Assembly (NCBI RefSeq): GCF_013112485.1
Contig: NZ_JABFHG010000003.1
Location: 496,001-560,000 of the forward strand
Length of the DNA: 64,000 bases
DNA from: Roseicella sp. DB1501
GTDB lineage: Bacteria; Pseudomonadota; Alphaproteobacteria; Acetobacterales; Acetobacteraceae
Reading direction: 5' to 3'
Shown here in pieces: positions 59,901-64,000 of this stretch. A program made the position numbers and the translations under genes. The first letter of the stretch is position 1. The number at the start of each line of letters is the position of its first letter. The notes beneath the pieces are model-generated. The model made no database searches. It was not told the origin of the DNA and worked only from the letters and a program-made list of their open reading frames with translations.

Positions 59901-60214
59901 GCCTCTTTTAATGTTCGGATCGCAGCGAGAAGATCGCGGGCTTTGGCTTTTTCGCCGTGGGATACGGCGCCGGTGAAGATCGAATCAAGCATATCAAGGC
60001 ACATCTGTTTGGGTTCAAATAAATCCTCCGAAAAGGCTGGCCGATAGTATCCCGCTGAGCTAAAATCGCGAGGAAAAACGACGTTCGATAATTGCGTTAT
60101 TTGCCCGGCGATGCCGGAGAAACCGACATGCTGTGCAGCTCTCTCTTGACCTCGACTTGCGTTGGAAAAACCGTCACCAGGTAATCCATGGTCCCGGCGA
60201 CCGCATCGATCCAT
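53933..60214 (-). CDS. DarB-like methyltransferase-helicase antirestriction protein containing an intein
   Basis: 2093-aa precursor, 1740 aa after splicing. Methyltransferase: EPGCGVGNF (residues ~198-206) and the NPPY-like NIPFGD (257-262). SNF2-type helicase: VVGAGKTA near 870, DE-CHLFKN (split by the intein), FATGTPISNTMVEMY, LLGSTAKMGTGTNVQQR and EIEQRDGRILRQGN near 1700; long helical C-terminal region with Pro-rich tail. This layout is that of P1 DarB and related giant proteins of phages and conjugative elements that shield DNA from restriction. The start is uncertain: ATG 60214 overlaps the divergent gene by 82 bp, and the next Met is at 60004. Confidence 0.85.
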   Translation of the reverse strand: MDRCGRRDHGLPGDGFSNASRGQERAAQHVGFSGIAGQITQLSNVVFPRDFSSAGYYRPAFSEDLFEPKQMCLDMLDSIFTGAVSHGEKAKARDLLAAIRTLKEAEGRQATATEKDTLRRFPGFGCVANSIFPDPATKIFRQGWEDLGQELAGILTPDEYSSAKRSVFNAFYTSPVVMRAAFAGLKRMGLPDSALVIEPGCGVGNFMGHAPDGMRFIGVEMDSLSGRIARLLYPDQDIRIENFRDSRLPSLDAAIGNIPFGDVHMEYGSHRFSLHDFFFAKTADALAPGGVLALVTSRYTLDKINGAAREYLADRTQFLGAIRLPDDAFKDQGTRVVTDIVFLQKREGGDRGWTKVAPFPLSDGRTVDINSWFIEHPEMILGNMALDHGQYGQDTLRVRSAPDYQERLWSALKALPEGIFAAQREEMRQAVPVGLGEGSFSIADDGAILQVEAGEIVPVKHGERALSAKGTGQMGPRLAALIRLRDLARTVLRTQNEGKPEADREAARKALNRAYDGFAYAYGPINKTTFSTNAQGNEVRRMPNLVKFREDPDAYLVMSLEDYDEETGKAKKAAIMTRDVVGPARKVERVTSAEEGLLVCLNERGRVDIDYIARLYASTQDVVLAELGELLFQDPVSGEYETRDAYLSGNVRKKLAEAKASGRHPRNVAALEAVQPEDLLPGDIDANLGAPWLPVSDLEAFAVELFGVTPSAISIAHLPKDAIWTVDATYQAKSAVTNISEFGTPRIDGLTLFDQALNLKTPSIFDEIRDGDSTKRVLNQEATIAAREKQKRIKQRFGSWVFSDPERAERLVRIYNDGFNNIRLRQYDGAHLTFPGMSQAFRPRKHQIDAVWRTMTSGNTLLAHVVGAGKTACFVISAMKMRQTGLIRKPMLAVPNHMLEQFSREFLQIYPNAKLLVAGKEDLAKDRRKLLTAKVATGDWDAVVVTHSSFERIGLSAEFQEQFIEQQIEQYEALLIEAKNTGDGGGSRSRSTMIKQIEKRKVAYEEKLKELQAEDKKDDGLVFDDLGVDQIYVDECFSFDTLVETDRGLLKIGEIVEKRISARVISRNSCSGEIEWKPIVNWYSNRRHTPLIEVFHDHGSFICTPSHKIWVDGSGYKKAGDLTSNDPLLTVRQGIRSELSRSRAEAGTLLGGMQVRVSDHNADLPSVRGTVQLRSDKQEGFSTSGILQHNVQDEGAAGEPAFGREIQRLYEGALCGTRGVLEREVESCAAELVEHSQRRRKGGGKQEVCTDSSSDWSQTEDARWQWPSDRSSNSVGRENWDDDGAAHINQDHSASDSELSETLQGGPFRQRPHAGGGDRWEQPQLGQSTGTGCEEGQSLVPSRVVGVAVLKPGSDGEYRFCGRAHSVVYDIEVADNHNYFANGTLVSNCHLFKNLETPTKMERVAGIQTTGSQRSFDLYMKSRYLDGLTPGRGLVFATGTPISNTMVEMYTMQRYLALSALEDRGIAHFDAWAASFGEVVDAMEISPDGATLKPRSRFAKFINLPELQQQFRMFADVQTAEMLKLPVPRLKSGKAIVVSVPMTERQKDIQTALVKRYEKIRQGGVDPRDDNALKITTDGRKLALDPRLIEPGEASPDGKIAALIENAVAIWERTADRRGTQMIFSDIGVNPTDWGFSVYDEVIDLLVERGVPREQIANIGDADTDAKKAALFSKMRAGTVRFLLGSTAKMGTGTNVQQRLVAKHDIDAPWKPAEIEQRDGRILRQGNSWDEVEIYRYVTEGSFDAYMWQTLETKARFISQIMKGDLGVRRADDIGGAELSFAEVKALASGNPAVLTLAEIEADIQRLALLKRSHADDQYRARQQVRSLPDDIVRLQERAEALTADHAGAGSKAVAVAGRSYSDRDKATEAMNLVLKQHLSNASEKAHRWPVGSYRGFTLSVEAQKGVTPDLVVEGRTSHFLDFKAIAAGSLLNRIDYLVEQMPRQAEAALETRRIKIGQLAAFKDRVGLPFEQEDRLRALEAIRTELEGLLAGTEGRERIDALVDGYKAMKGAPEVVAAAEAVPEPEPVPIVVPTPAIPEPVQPVEVEPPPPRVEKPGVLVEAFQASLFEPNKPKPQPKPKSTAARPVQLSLF
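56051..57109 (-). mobile_element. Intein at the DECH motif with an out-of-frame endonuclease gene inside
   Basis: 353 residues (1036-1388 of the precursor). Block A: CFSFDTLVETDRG with IGEIVE; block B: GSFICTPSHKIWV, then KKAGDLTSNDPLL; block F: VVYDIEVADNHNYFANG; end TLVSN, then Cys+1. The penultimate residue is Ser, not His. Between B and F the intein frame gives ~230 hydrophilic, low-order residues (RSSNSVGREN, HSASDSELSE) with no endonuclease motif; that DNA encodes another protein in a second frame. Confidence 0.88.
56095..56841 (-). CDS. Zinc-finger EDxHD/Vsr-like homing endonuclease, nested out of frame in the intein
   Basis: 248 aa from ATG 56841; the frame is open upstream to 56940. 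Two Cys4-type zinc knuckles (CLQCDKEF...HCSEACK and CQVCEEPF...FCSITCK) come first, then a central region (YWKGKSNPALRNWWN; GHLTVPQILLAERTG) and a C-terminal nuclease: MLVVEIDGNSHNS, ARDAKKDKALSLLGWSVLRFSNQEV, the Vsr/DUF559 pattern of EDxHD homing endonucleases. Same strand as the intein but another frame; its last ~14 codons overlap intein block F. No strong ribosome site is visible. Confidence 0.8.
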   Translation of the reverse strand: MIHCLQCDKEFDLSLAGPGPKPEHCSEACKSAFRTITRTCQVCEEPFSFEVTSRKVFQHREFCSITCKMKAQRANPLSEEKFSASMKEHYAAHGGYWKGKSNPALRNWWNTASEEEKAVVNKKSAQTLRAIGHRPKMRGGNGHLTVPQILLAERTGMTTELPISTKTIRHLIPNLAKHYKADLSDKDRMLVVEIDGNSHNSVKAQARDAKKDKALSLLGWSVLRFSNQEVMENTASVVERIQSFTTSR

Positions 60215-60963
60215 CCGAGTTCGGCGTCGATGTCATCCGTGAACGCGATGCCAAGGCGTTCATCTGCGAACATCATTATGCCGGGTCATACCCCGCTGCC
60301 CACCTCGCCGTCGGTCTCTTTCGCAAACCTGGCGTCGATTCATCCGCGCTGGTCGGGGTCGCGGTGTTCAGCGAAGGCATCCAATCAGGCCAGGCCATGC
60401 CGCGCTGGACCGGGTTCGGGCGCGAGGAAGGGACAGAGCTAGGGCGGCTGGTGCTGCTGCCGGAGGTGAAATGGAACGGCGAAAGCTGGTTCCTGAAACG
60501 CGCCTTCAATGCGCTGCGGCAGGAGAAGCCGCATGTCAGGGCCTGCCTGTCCTATTCCGATCCCGTCGAACGCAGGACCGCAACGGGCGAGATGGTTAAG
60601 CCCGGCCATTTTGGCACTGTCTATCAAGCCAGCAACGCGGCTTTCCTCGGCATGGCGTCACCGCGCACGCTGGAGATGCTGCCGGATGGGCGCGTGATCC
60701 AACCTTATAACTTTTTCAAGTATCTGCGCCGCAAGCAGGGCTGGCAGGCGGCGGAAGCGAAGATTGAGAGCGCGGGTGCTGCGGTCGGAATCGTCAGGGC
60801 AGGGGAGACCGACCGAGACTGGGTGGACCGCGTCAGGGCGGCGTTGCGGCCCATTCGGCACCCCGGCAATCTGGTTTATGCCTTCGGCTTGGATGGCGAG
60901 GCCTCTAAATCGATCAAGGCGAAAGGCCAAGCCTTCCCGAAACAGCGCGACTGGGTAAGATAA
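60133..60963 (+). CDS. Mom-like DNA modification protein
   Basis: 276 aa from GTG 60133 (GGAG 12 bp upstream). FICEHHYAGSYPAAHLAVGLFRK, LVGVAVFSEGI, ELGRLVLLPEVKWNGESWFLKRAF, YSDPVERR and GHFGTVYQASNAAFLGM form the GNAT-like pattern of the Mom family; phage Mu Mom converts adenine to a carbamoylmethyl derivative to block restriction. It is divergent from the DarB-like gene, so both would protect transferred DNA. Identification from conserved pattern, not from a search. Confidence 0.65.
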   Translation: MQLSLDLDLRWKNRHQVIHGPGDRIDPSEFGVDVIRERDAKAFICEHHYAGSYPAAHLAVGLFRKPGVDSSALVGVAVFSEGIQSGQAMPRWTGFGREEGTELGRLVLLPEVKWNGESWFLKRAFNALRQEKPHVRACLSYSDPVERRTATGEMVKPGHFGTVYQASNAAFLGMASPRTLEMLPDGRVIQPYNFFKYLRRKQGWQAAEAKIESAGAAVGIVRAGETDRDWVDRVRAALRPIRHPGNLVYAFGLDGEASKSIKAKGQAFPKQRDWVR

Positions 60964-61046
60964 ACGCGATTGAAGCCATATTTCCCCTTCCCAGCGAATC
61001 GACGCAGGGTTTAAGAGATTCGCGTCAGCCTTTTTGGGAGATCACC

Positions 61047-61520
61047 ATGGCACGCGCGGCGAAGAAAGCTTCGGAGGCGTCCGAGGAGCCGGTGCGGGAT
61101 ATCAACGAGGATGTTCAGCCGGAGGAAACCCCGGCGTTTCTGAAGCCGCTCGACGGGCTGAATGTCGGTCAGCTGCGCCAGGCGATTTCCTATGCCGAGG
61201 CGCGGATCAGGCAGCGGGAAGCCAGCGAAAAGGCCTCTGCCCGTGACGAGCTGATGAAGCTTGCCCAGGAAAAGGGGTTCGCCATTCACGACCTCTTCGG
61301 TGACATGGCGCCACGGCAAGCTGGGCCGGCCAAGCGTGGCCGGAAGCCGAAGAGCGAAGGCGCCTCGTCTGAAAGGGCGTCGCCGCCGGCGAAATACAGG
61401 AATCCCGCTACCGGCGAAGAATGGTCTGGTCGCGGTCGCGCCGCGAAGTGGATCCAGGTCGCCGAGGCAGAAGGCAAGAGCCGGGACGAATTCCTGATCG
61501 AAAAGCCGGCGGCTGAGTGA
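61047..61520 (+). CDS. H-NS-family nucleoid protein
   Basis: 157 aa. The N-terminal part contains a helical oligomerization segment (LRQAISYAEARIRQREASEKA), then a Lys/Arg-rich linker and the C-terminal DNA-binding motif KYRNPATGEEWSGRGRAAKWI. Element-borne H-NS proteins silence their own genes in a new host. ATG 61047 follows GGGAGATCACC. Confidence 0.87.
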   Translation: MARAAKKASEASEEPVRDINEDVQPEETPAFLKPLDGLNVGQLRQAISYAEARIRQREASEKASARDELMKLAQEKGFAIHDLFGDMAPRQAGPAKRGRKPKSEGASSERASPPAKYRNPATGEEWSGRGRAAKWIQVAEAEGKSRDEFLIEKPAAE

Positions 61521-61524
61521 CAGG

Positions 61525-61547
61525 GGCGGGCTTCGGCCCGCCTTTTT
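61525..61547 (+). terminator. Rho-independent terminator of the H-NS gene
   Basis: GGCGGGC-TTCG-GCCCGCC followed by TTTTT, 5 bp after the stop codon. A textbook stem with a UUCG tetraloop. Confidence 0.9.
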
Positions 61548-61559
61548 CTGAGATTAAAA

Positions 61560-61901
61560 TTATGCGTCCACCAGCTCGGGCGTTCCCGTGCGCTGTTGCG
61601 GTGCCGGTGACGGGGTGGAGGGCAGGGGCCGCGAACCGCTGCCGTCAGACAATCCCGGTTCAGTTGGCCGGGGTATGCGCCGTGCCTGTCGGTAGGCGAA
61701 CCATGACCAGACGGCGAATCCTGCCGACACGGCATAGGCCAGGCCGGGCAGATGCAGTGCGCCGAACAGGACTTCCGCTGTCTCGATGACGGCCAGGCTG
61801 CCGATCAGGCTCCACACAATGCCATAGGCCGCGAACCGTGCCCGGCTCCATGCGCGCCGATACCGCTGCCAGTCGGGATGATCGGGATGGAAGGCATTCA
61901 T
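61560..61901 (-). CDS. Two-helix membrane protein
   Basis: 113 aa. Two hydrophobic segments (~22-45 GIVWSLIGSLAVIETAEVLFG, ~50-70 GLAYAVSAGFAVWSWFAY) and a disordered Pro/Ser tail. No family recognised. Confidence 0.6.
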   Translation of the reverse strand: MNAFHPDHPDWQRYRRAWSRARFAAYGIVWSLIGSLAVIETAEVLFGALHLPGLAYAVSAGFAVWSWFAYRQARRIPRPTEPGLSDGSGSRPLPSTPSPAPQQRTGTPELVDA

Positions 61902-61958
61902 GGCGGTTCAGGCTTCGTTAGGAAGCTGCTCGCACGGCTCCAGGTCATTTTCCGAGAG

Positions 61959-62243
61959 TTAACGCCCGATGGCTCGCCATACCGCCTCCGCACCGCACAA
62001 CGGCACCGGCACGCTTCGCGGCTTTTCGTCTCTGAAAAGCACTTGCATCTCGCGCAATGTCATCGGGCGTTCGAGCCTCCAACCGCCATGGTGCGATTCC
62101 TTGGGCCGGATGGCGTTCAGCAGCTGCGCAACCGACCAGTAATGCTCCAACACCTCGTCCTGGCTGGCGTCGCCCTTCCAGCAATGCATGCAGTAGGTGC
62201 GGCCGGAACGGGTGCGCCAAATCGTATGGTTCTCGCAGGCCAT
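61959..62243 (-). CDS. Hypothetical protein
   Basis: 94 aa. MACENHTIWRTRSGRTYCMHCWKGDASQDEVLEHYW has a single CMHC pair and many His/Trp. No family recognised. Confidence 0.45.
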   Translation of the reverse strand: MACENHTIWRTRSGRTYCMHCWKGDASQDEVLEHYWSVAQLLNAIRPKESHHGGWRLERPMTLREMQVLFRDEKPRSVPVPLCGAEAVWRAIGR

Positions 62244-62302
62244 GACCGAATGTCCGAAGGGGAAGCTGCGAGGCTATGCCTGCCGAGACTGTGCGGGGCC
62301 GG

Positions 62303-62749
62303 TTATTTCGAGACCGTTCGCGAATTCAATTTATTGGTTCGGGCATCTTGAACGCCTGCGTGAGCGACCCGCGCCTGCCACAGACACAGCAGAGGCGTCA
62401 CAACCAGCTCCATGCCGAGGGCCAACACCGCCGAGTTGGATGGGATGCCGACGACCACAATCCCCACCAGCCGCGCCAGGCCACCGGCAAACACTACCGC
62501 GGTCAGCAGGCGGAAACGCGAACCCATGGTCTCGATCCTCGGCGCCGAGGTCCAGAACGCCACTCCGATGCCGAACAGCAGGCCGGAGAGATAGCGGACG
62601 TGGCTGTCGAGCGATGGGTCGGCGGCATCGGCAATGAACCCGGCACCCAAAATCATGCCAGCGAGACCAGCCAGGACCGGAACAAGACCGAATACGAGGA
62701 TAGCACTCTGAAGAAGCCGCTTTTCGGTCACTCGGTTATCCCGGCTCAA
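62303..62749 (-). CDS. Four-helix membrane protein (DUF4345-like)
   Basis: 148 aa with four hydrophobic stretches (LLQSAILVFGLVPVLAG, YLSGLLFGIGVAFW, LLTAVVFAGGLARLVG, AVLALGMELVVTPLL). The order and the RLLQ start and P-E-L tail resemble small DUF4345 proteins. Function unknown; may be cargo. Confidence 0.55.
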   Translation of the reverse strand: MSRDNRVTEKRLLQSAILVFGLVPVLAGLAGMILGAGFIADAADPSLDSHVRYLSGLLFGIGVAFWTSAPRIETMGSRFRLLTAVVFAGGLARLVGIVVVGIPSNSAVLALGMELVVTPLLCLWQARVAHAGVQDARTNKLNSRTVSK

Positions 62750-62877
62750 TGCAAGACGGACAGATAACGGGAGAACTGGTGAGGTGTTGCGGCAAAAAAC
62801 ATAGGCCTGCTATTTATTCATCTGGCCGTCATTCTTTCCAGCGGCATTGCCCCTCCACCAGTTCTTCGCGTGTGGTG

Positions 62878-63153
62878 TCATGGCTTCAACCCAGAAATCA
62901 TGTAATGGAGCGCCTTGATTGATCCTTTGCCAACAAGGACAATGATATCTTTCTGTCCGCTTTTAATCATTTGGTCGTGGATGCGTTCTGTGGGGAATTG
63001 CTTCACCTCAACAGAGACGTCATATTCAGGCAGATAGAAATCTAGGTTGCTAGGATTATCCTTTTCCTGTTCTGGCTTCGTGTATTCAATGCCGTGCTTT
63101 TCACATAGCAGTATGAATTCGCGTTCCATCGGATCATTTGGTATTTCCATCAC
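62878..63153 (-). CDS. Small PD-(D/E)XK-like nuclease
   Basis: 91 aa. EREFILLCEKHGIEY, LDFYLPEYDVSVEVKQFP and DIIVLVGKG give an E...D...ExK core (VEVKQ), the minimal VRR/restriction-fold pattern. The ATG overlaps the upstream stop (ATGA at 63150-63153). Probable endonuclease of unknown target. Confidence 0.6.
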   Translation of the reverse strand: MMEIPNDPMEREFILLCEKHGIEYTKPEQEKDNPSNLDFYLPEYDVSVEVKQFPTERIHDQMIKSGQKDIIVLVGKGSIKALHYMISGLKP

Positions 63154-63962
63154 CTCTCCCTCACCGCCTCAATGGCGGCTTTCAGTGCTGCGGCGGGGGT
63201 TGGGCCAATGCCGTGCAACTTATCTGCAGGCGTAAAGCAGACTAATCGCCTAGCACCGAACTGCCACTCATTGTCATCGATCAGTTCAAGGCAAATGCCG
63301 GCTTCGTAGCCCATTTCAATCAGCTTCTCCAGCAACGCCTCAACCGTCTCGTCTGCTGGCTGTGGCAGCATGGCATCAAACATGGATGTCCACACCTCAC
63401 CAGCCTGCACTGCGAAGCTAGCCTTTTGCAGCTTTGCTAATCTATTCCGCCCCGCATCTATCATGTCATCGGTTGGGTATTTCGGCAGATGCGTCTCGTC
63501 TGCTGGCTGTGCCGGTTGCTGGAGGGCCCGCATTAATACACCGATTGCTTCAGCGGCCTCTTTGAACGGATATCCACCAAGCTCATCGTTGATAATTTGC
63601 GTTAAGGTAGCAATCGCCTCCCGCTCCGCCTGCCCGCCTGCCTGTTCGGGCATTAAGGGTACTGCGTCACCAATTAGGGTATTATCGGCCTGTTCTATAC
63701 CTTCAATCGGTTCGGCCTTGGCTGCGGATCGTCCTGTATTGGCCCACCGTATCGCATCCCTGGCAACGCGCATTTCATCGGCTGTCAGTTCGCCCATGTG
63801 CAGGCGCAATTCCTGTGCGGGCATGTCTGGGTCGAGCGGTACGGTCAGCATCTGTTCGCGGAGCCGGGCGAGGGAGGCTTTGGCTAAATCAAATTCCACG
63901 GTTTTTCGATCGGCTATTTTCAGTGCCGCCTCTATCGCGTCTAGGTCTTCGGGGGTGGTCAT
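63150..63962 (-). CDS. Phage-type hypothetical protein
   Basis: 270 aa. Contains three short similar stretches (LPKYPTDDMIDAGRNRL; ALLEKLIEMGYEAGICLELID; ALKAAIEAVRER) seen in modular phage hypotheticals that carry sample-like patterns of unknown function. Coupled to the downstream nuclease gene. Confidence 0.55.
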   Translation of the reverse strand: MTTPEDLDAIEAALKIADRKTVEFDLAKASLARLREQMLTVPLDPDMPAQELRLHMGELTADEMRVARDAIRWANTGRSAAKAEPIEGIEQADNTLIGDAVPLMPEQAGGQAEREAIATLTQIINDELGGYPFKEAAEAIGVLMRALQQPAQPADETHLPKYPTDDMIDAGRNRLAKLQKASFAVQAGEVWTSMFDAMLPQPADETVEALLEKLIEMGYEAGICLELIDDNEWQFGARRLVCFTPADKLHGIGPTPAAALKAAIEAVRER

Positions 63963-64000
63963 TCTCTATCCCTATCCATTAATGCTTGAATATCGTCGTC
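63959..64000 (-). CDS. C-terminal end of an upstream gene, N-terminus outside window
   Basis: 13 codons (DDDIQALMDRDRE, then stop) overlap the start of the 270-aa gene by ATGA, the same tight spacing as the rest of this operon. The remainder lies beyond the right edge. Confidence 0.35.
   Translation of the reverse strand, partial: DDDIQALMDRDRE

Overview
The window joins two kinds of DNA. Positions 1 to about 22.95 kb are very GC-rich alphaproteobacterial chromosome. Codon use, the 2OG-oxygenase/BKACE/aldo-keto reductase gene mix and a capsule-like polyketide locus suggest an Acetobacteraceae member such as Roseomonas; this is an inference from gene style, not a database match. From about 22.95 kb to the right edge the DNA is lower in GC and mosaic. 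It reads as an integrated conjugative or mobilizable element whose right end lies outside the window.

Chromosomal part. A 2OG-Fe(II) oxygenase (partial), an ABC exporter, a BKACE-type cleavage enzyme, a small exported protein, an aldo/keto reductase and a small membrane protein are followed by a four-gene cassette (6.0-9.1 kb): two proteins sharing an N-terminal SGRPNP module, a subtilisin-like protease and an I9-like inhibitor or propeptide. A minus-strand operon (21.6 to 9.4 kb) encodes a GT4 glycosyltransferase, a 2452-aa highly reducing type I polyketide synthase (KS-AT-DH-MT-ER-KR-ACP, no thioesterase), an alpha-oxoamine synthase overlapping the PKS stop codon, a formyltransferase and a KpsS-like capsule protein. 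A roughly 110-bp GC-rich repeat occurs in two intergenic regions. A hotdog thioesterase precedes the tRNA locus.

Junction. A tRNA-Thr(GGU) gene at 22664-22946 is split after the anticodon by a 208-nt Azoarcus-type group I intron. A perfect copy of the 5' tRNA half lies 144 bp upstream, next to the likely promoter. The element starts at the tRNA 3' end with an overlapping operon xis-like / tyrosine integrase / I-Ssp6803I-like PD-(D/E)XK nuclease / OmpA-like protein. The last codons of the ompA-like gene are antisense to the tRNA 3' end.

Element. Next come a relaxase, a MobC-like protein and an oriT candidate (26-28 kb), then a long plus-strand run of small phage/plasmid-type genes (28.3-42.2 kb) that includes a Lar-like protein, two DNA methyltransferases, a DUF3268-like protein and a DnaA-domain-IV-like protein. 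A VirD4-like coupling protein with a SprT-like partner and a set of membrane or exported proteins follows (43.6-48.8 kb), then GST and ParB-like genes, RtcB and HNH genes, a DarB-like methyltransferase-helicase of 2093 aa, a Mom-like modification protein, an H-NS-like protein and small hypotheticals. At least a dozen genes on both strands carry the same leader: a short hairpin followed at once by AGAAAG and then AGGAGA before the start codon.

Most striking content. The element is rich in self-splicing and homing elements. One intein, with a LAGLIDADG endonuclease, sits at the PPC motif of a C5-methyltransferase-like protein. A second intein sits at the DECH (Walker B) motif of the DarB-like helicase. 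Inside that second intein's coding DNA, in a different reading frame on the same strand, is a zinc-finger plus Vsr/EDxHD-like endonuclease gene, while the intein frame stays open across it. With the tRNA group I intron and the I-Ssp6803I-like nuclease this is an unusual concentration for about 38 kb.
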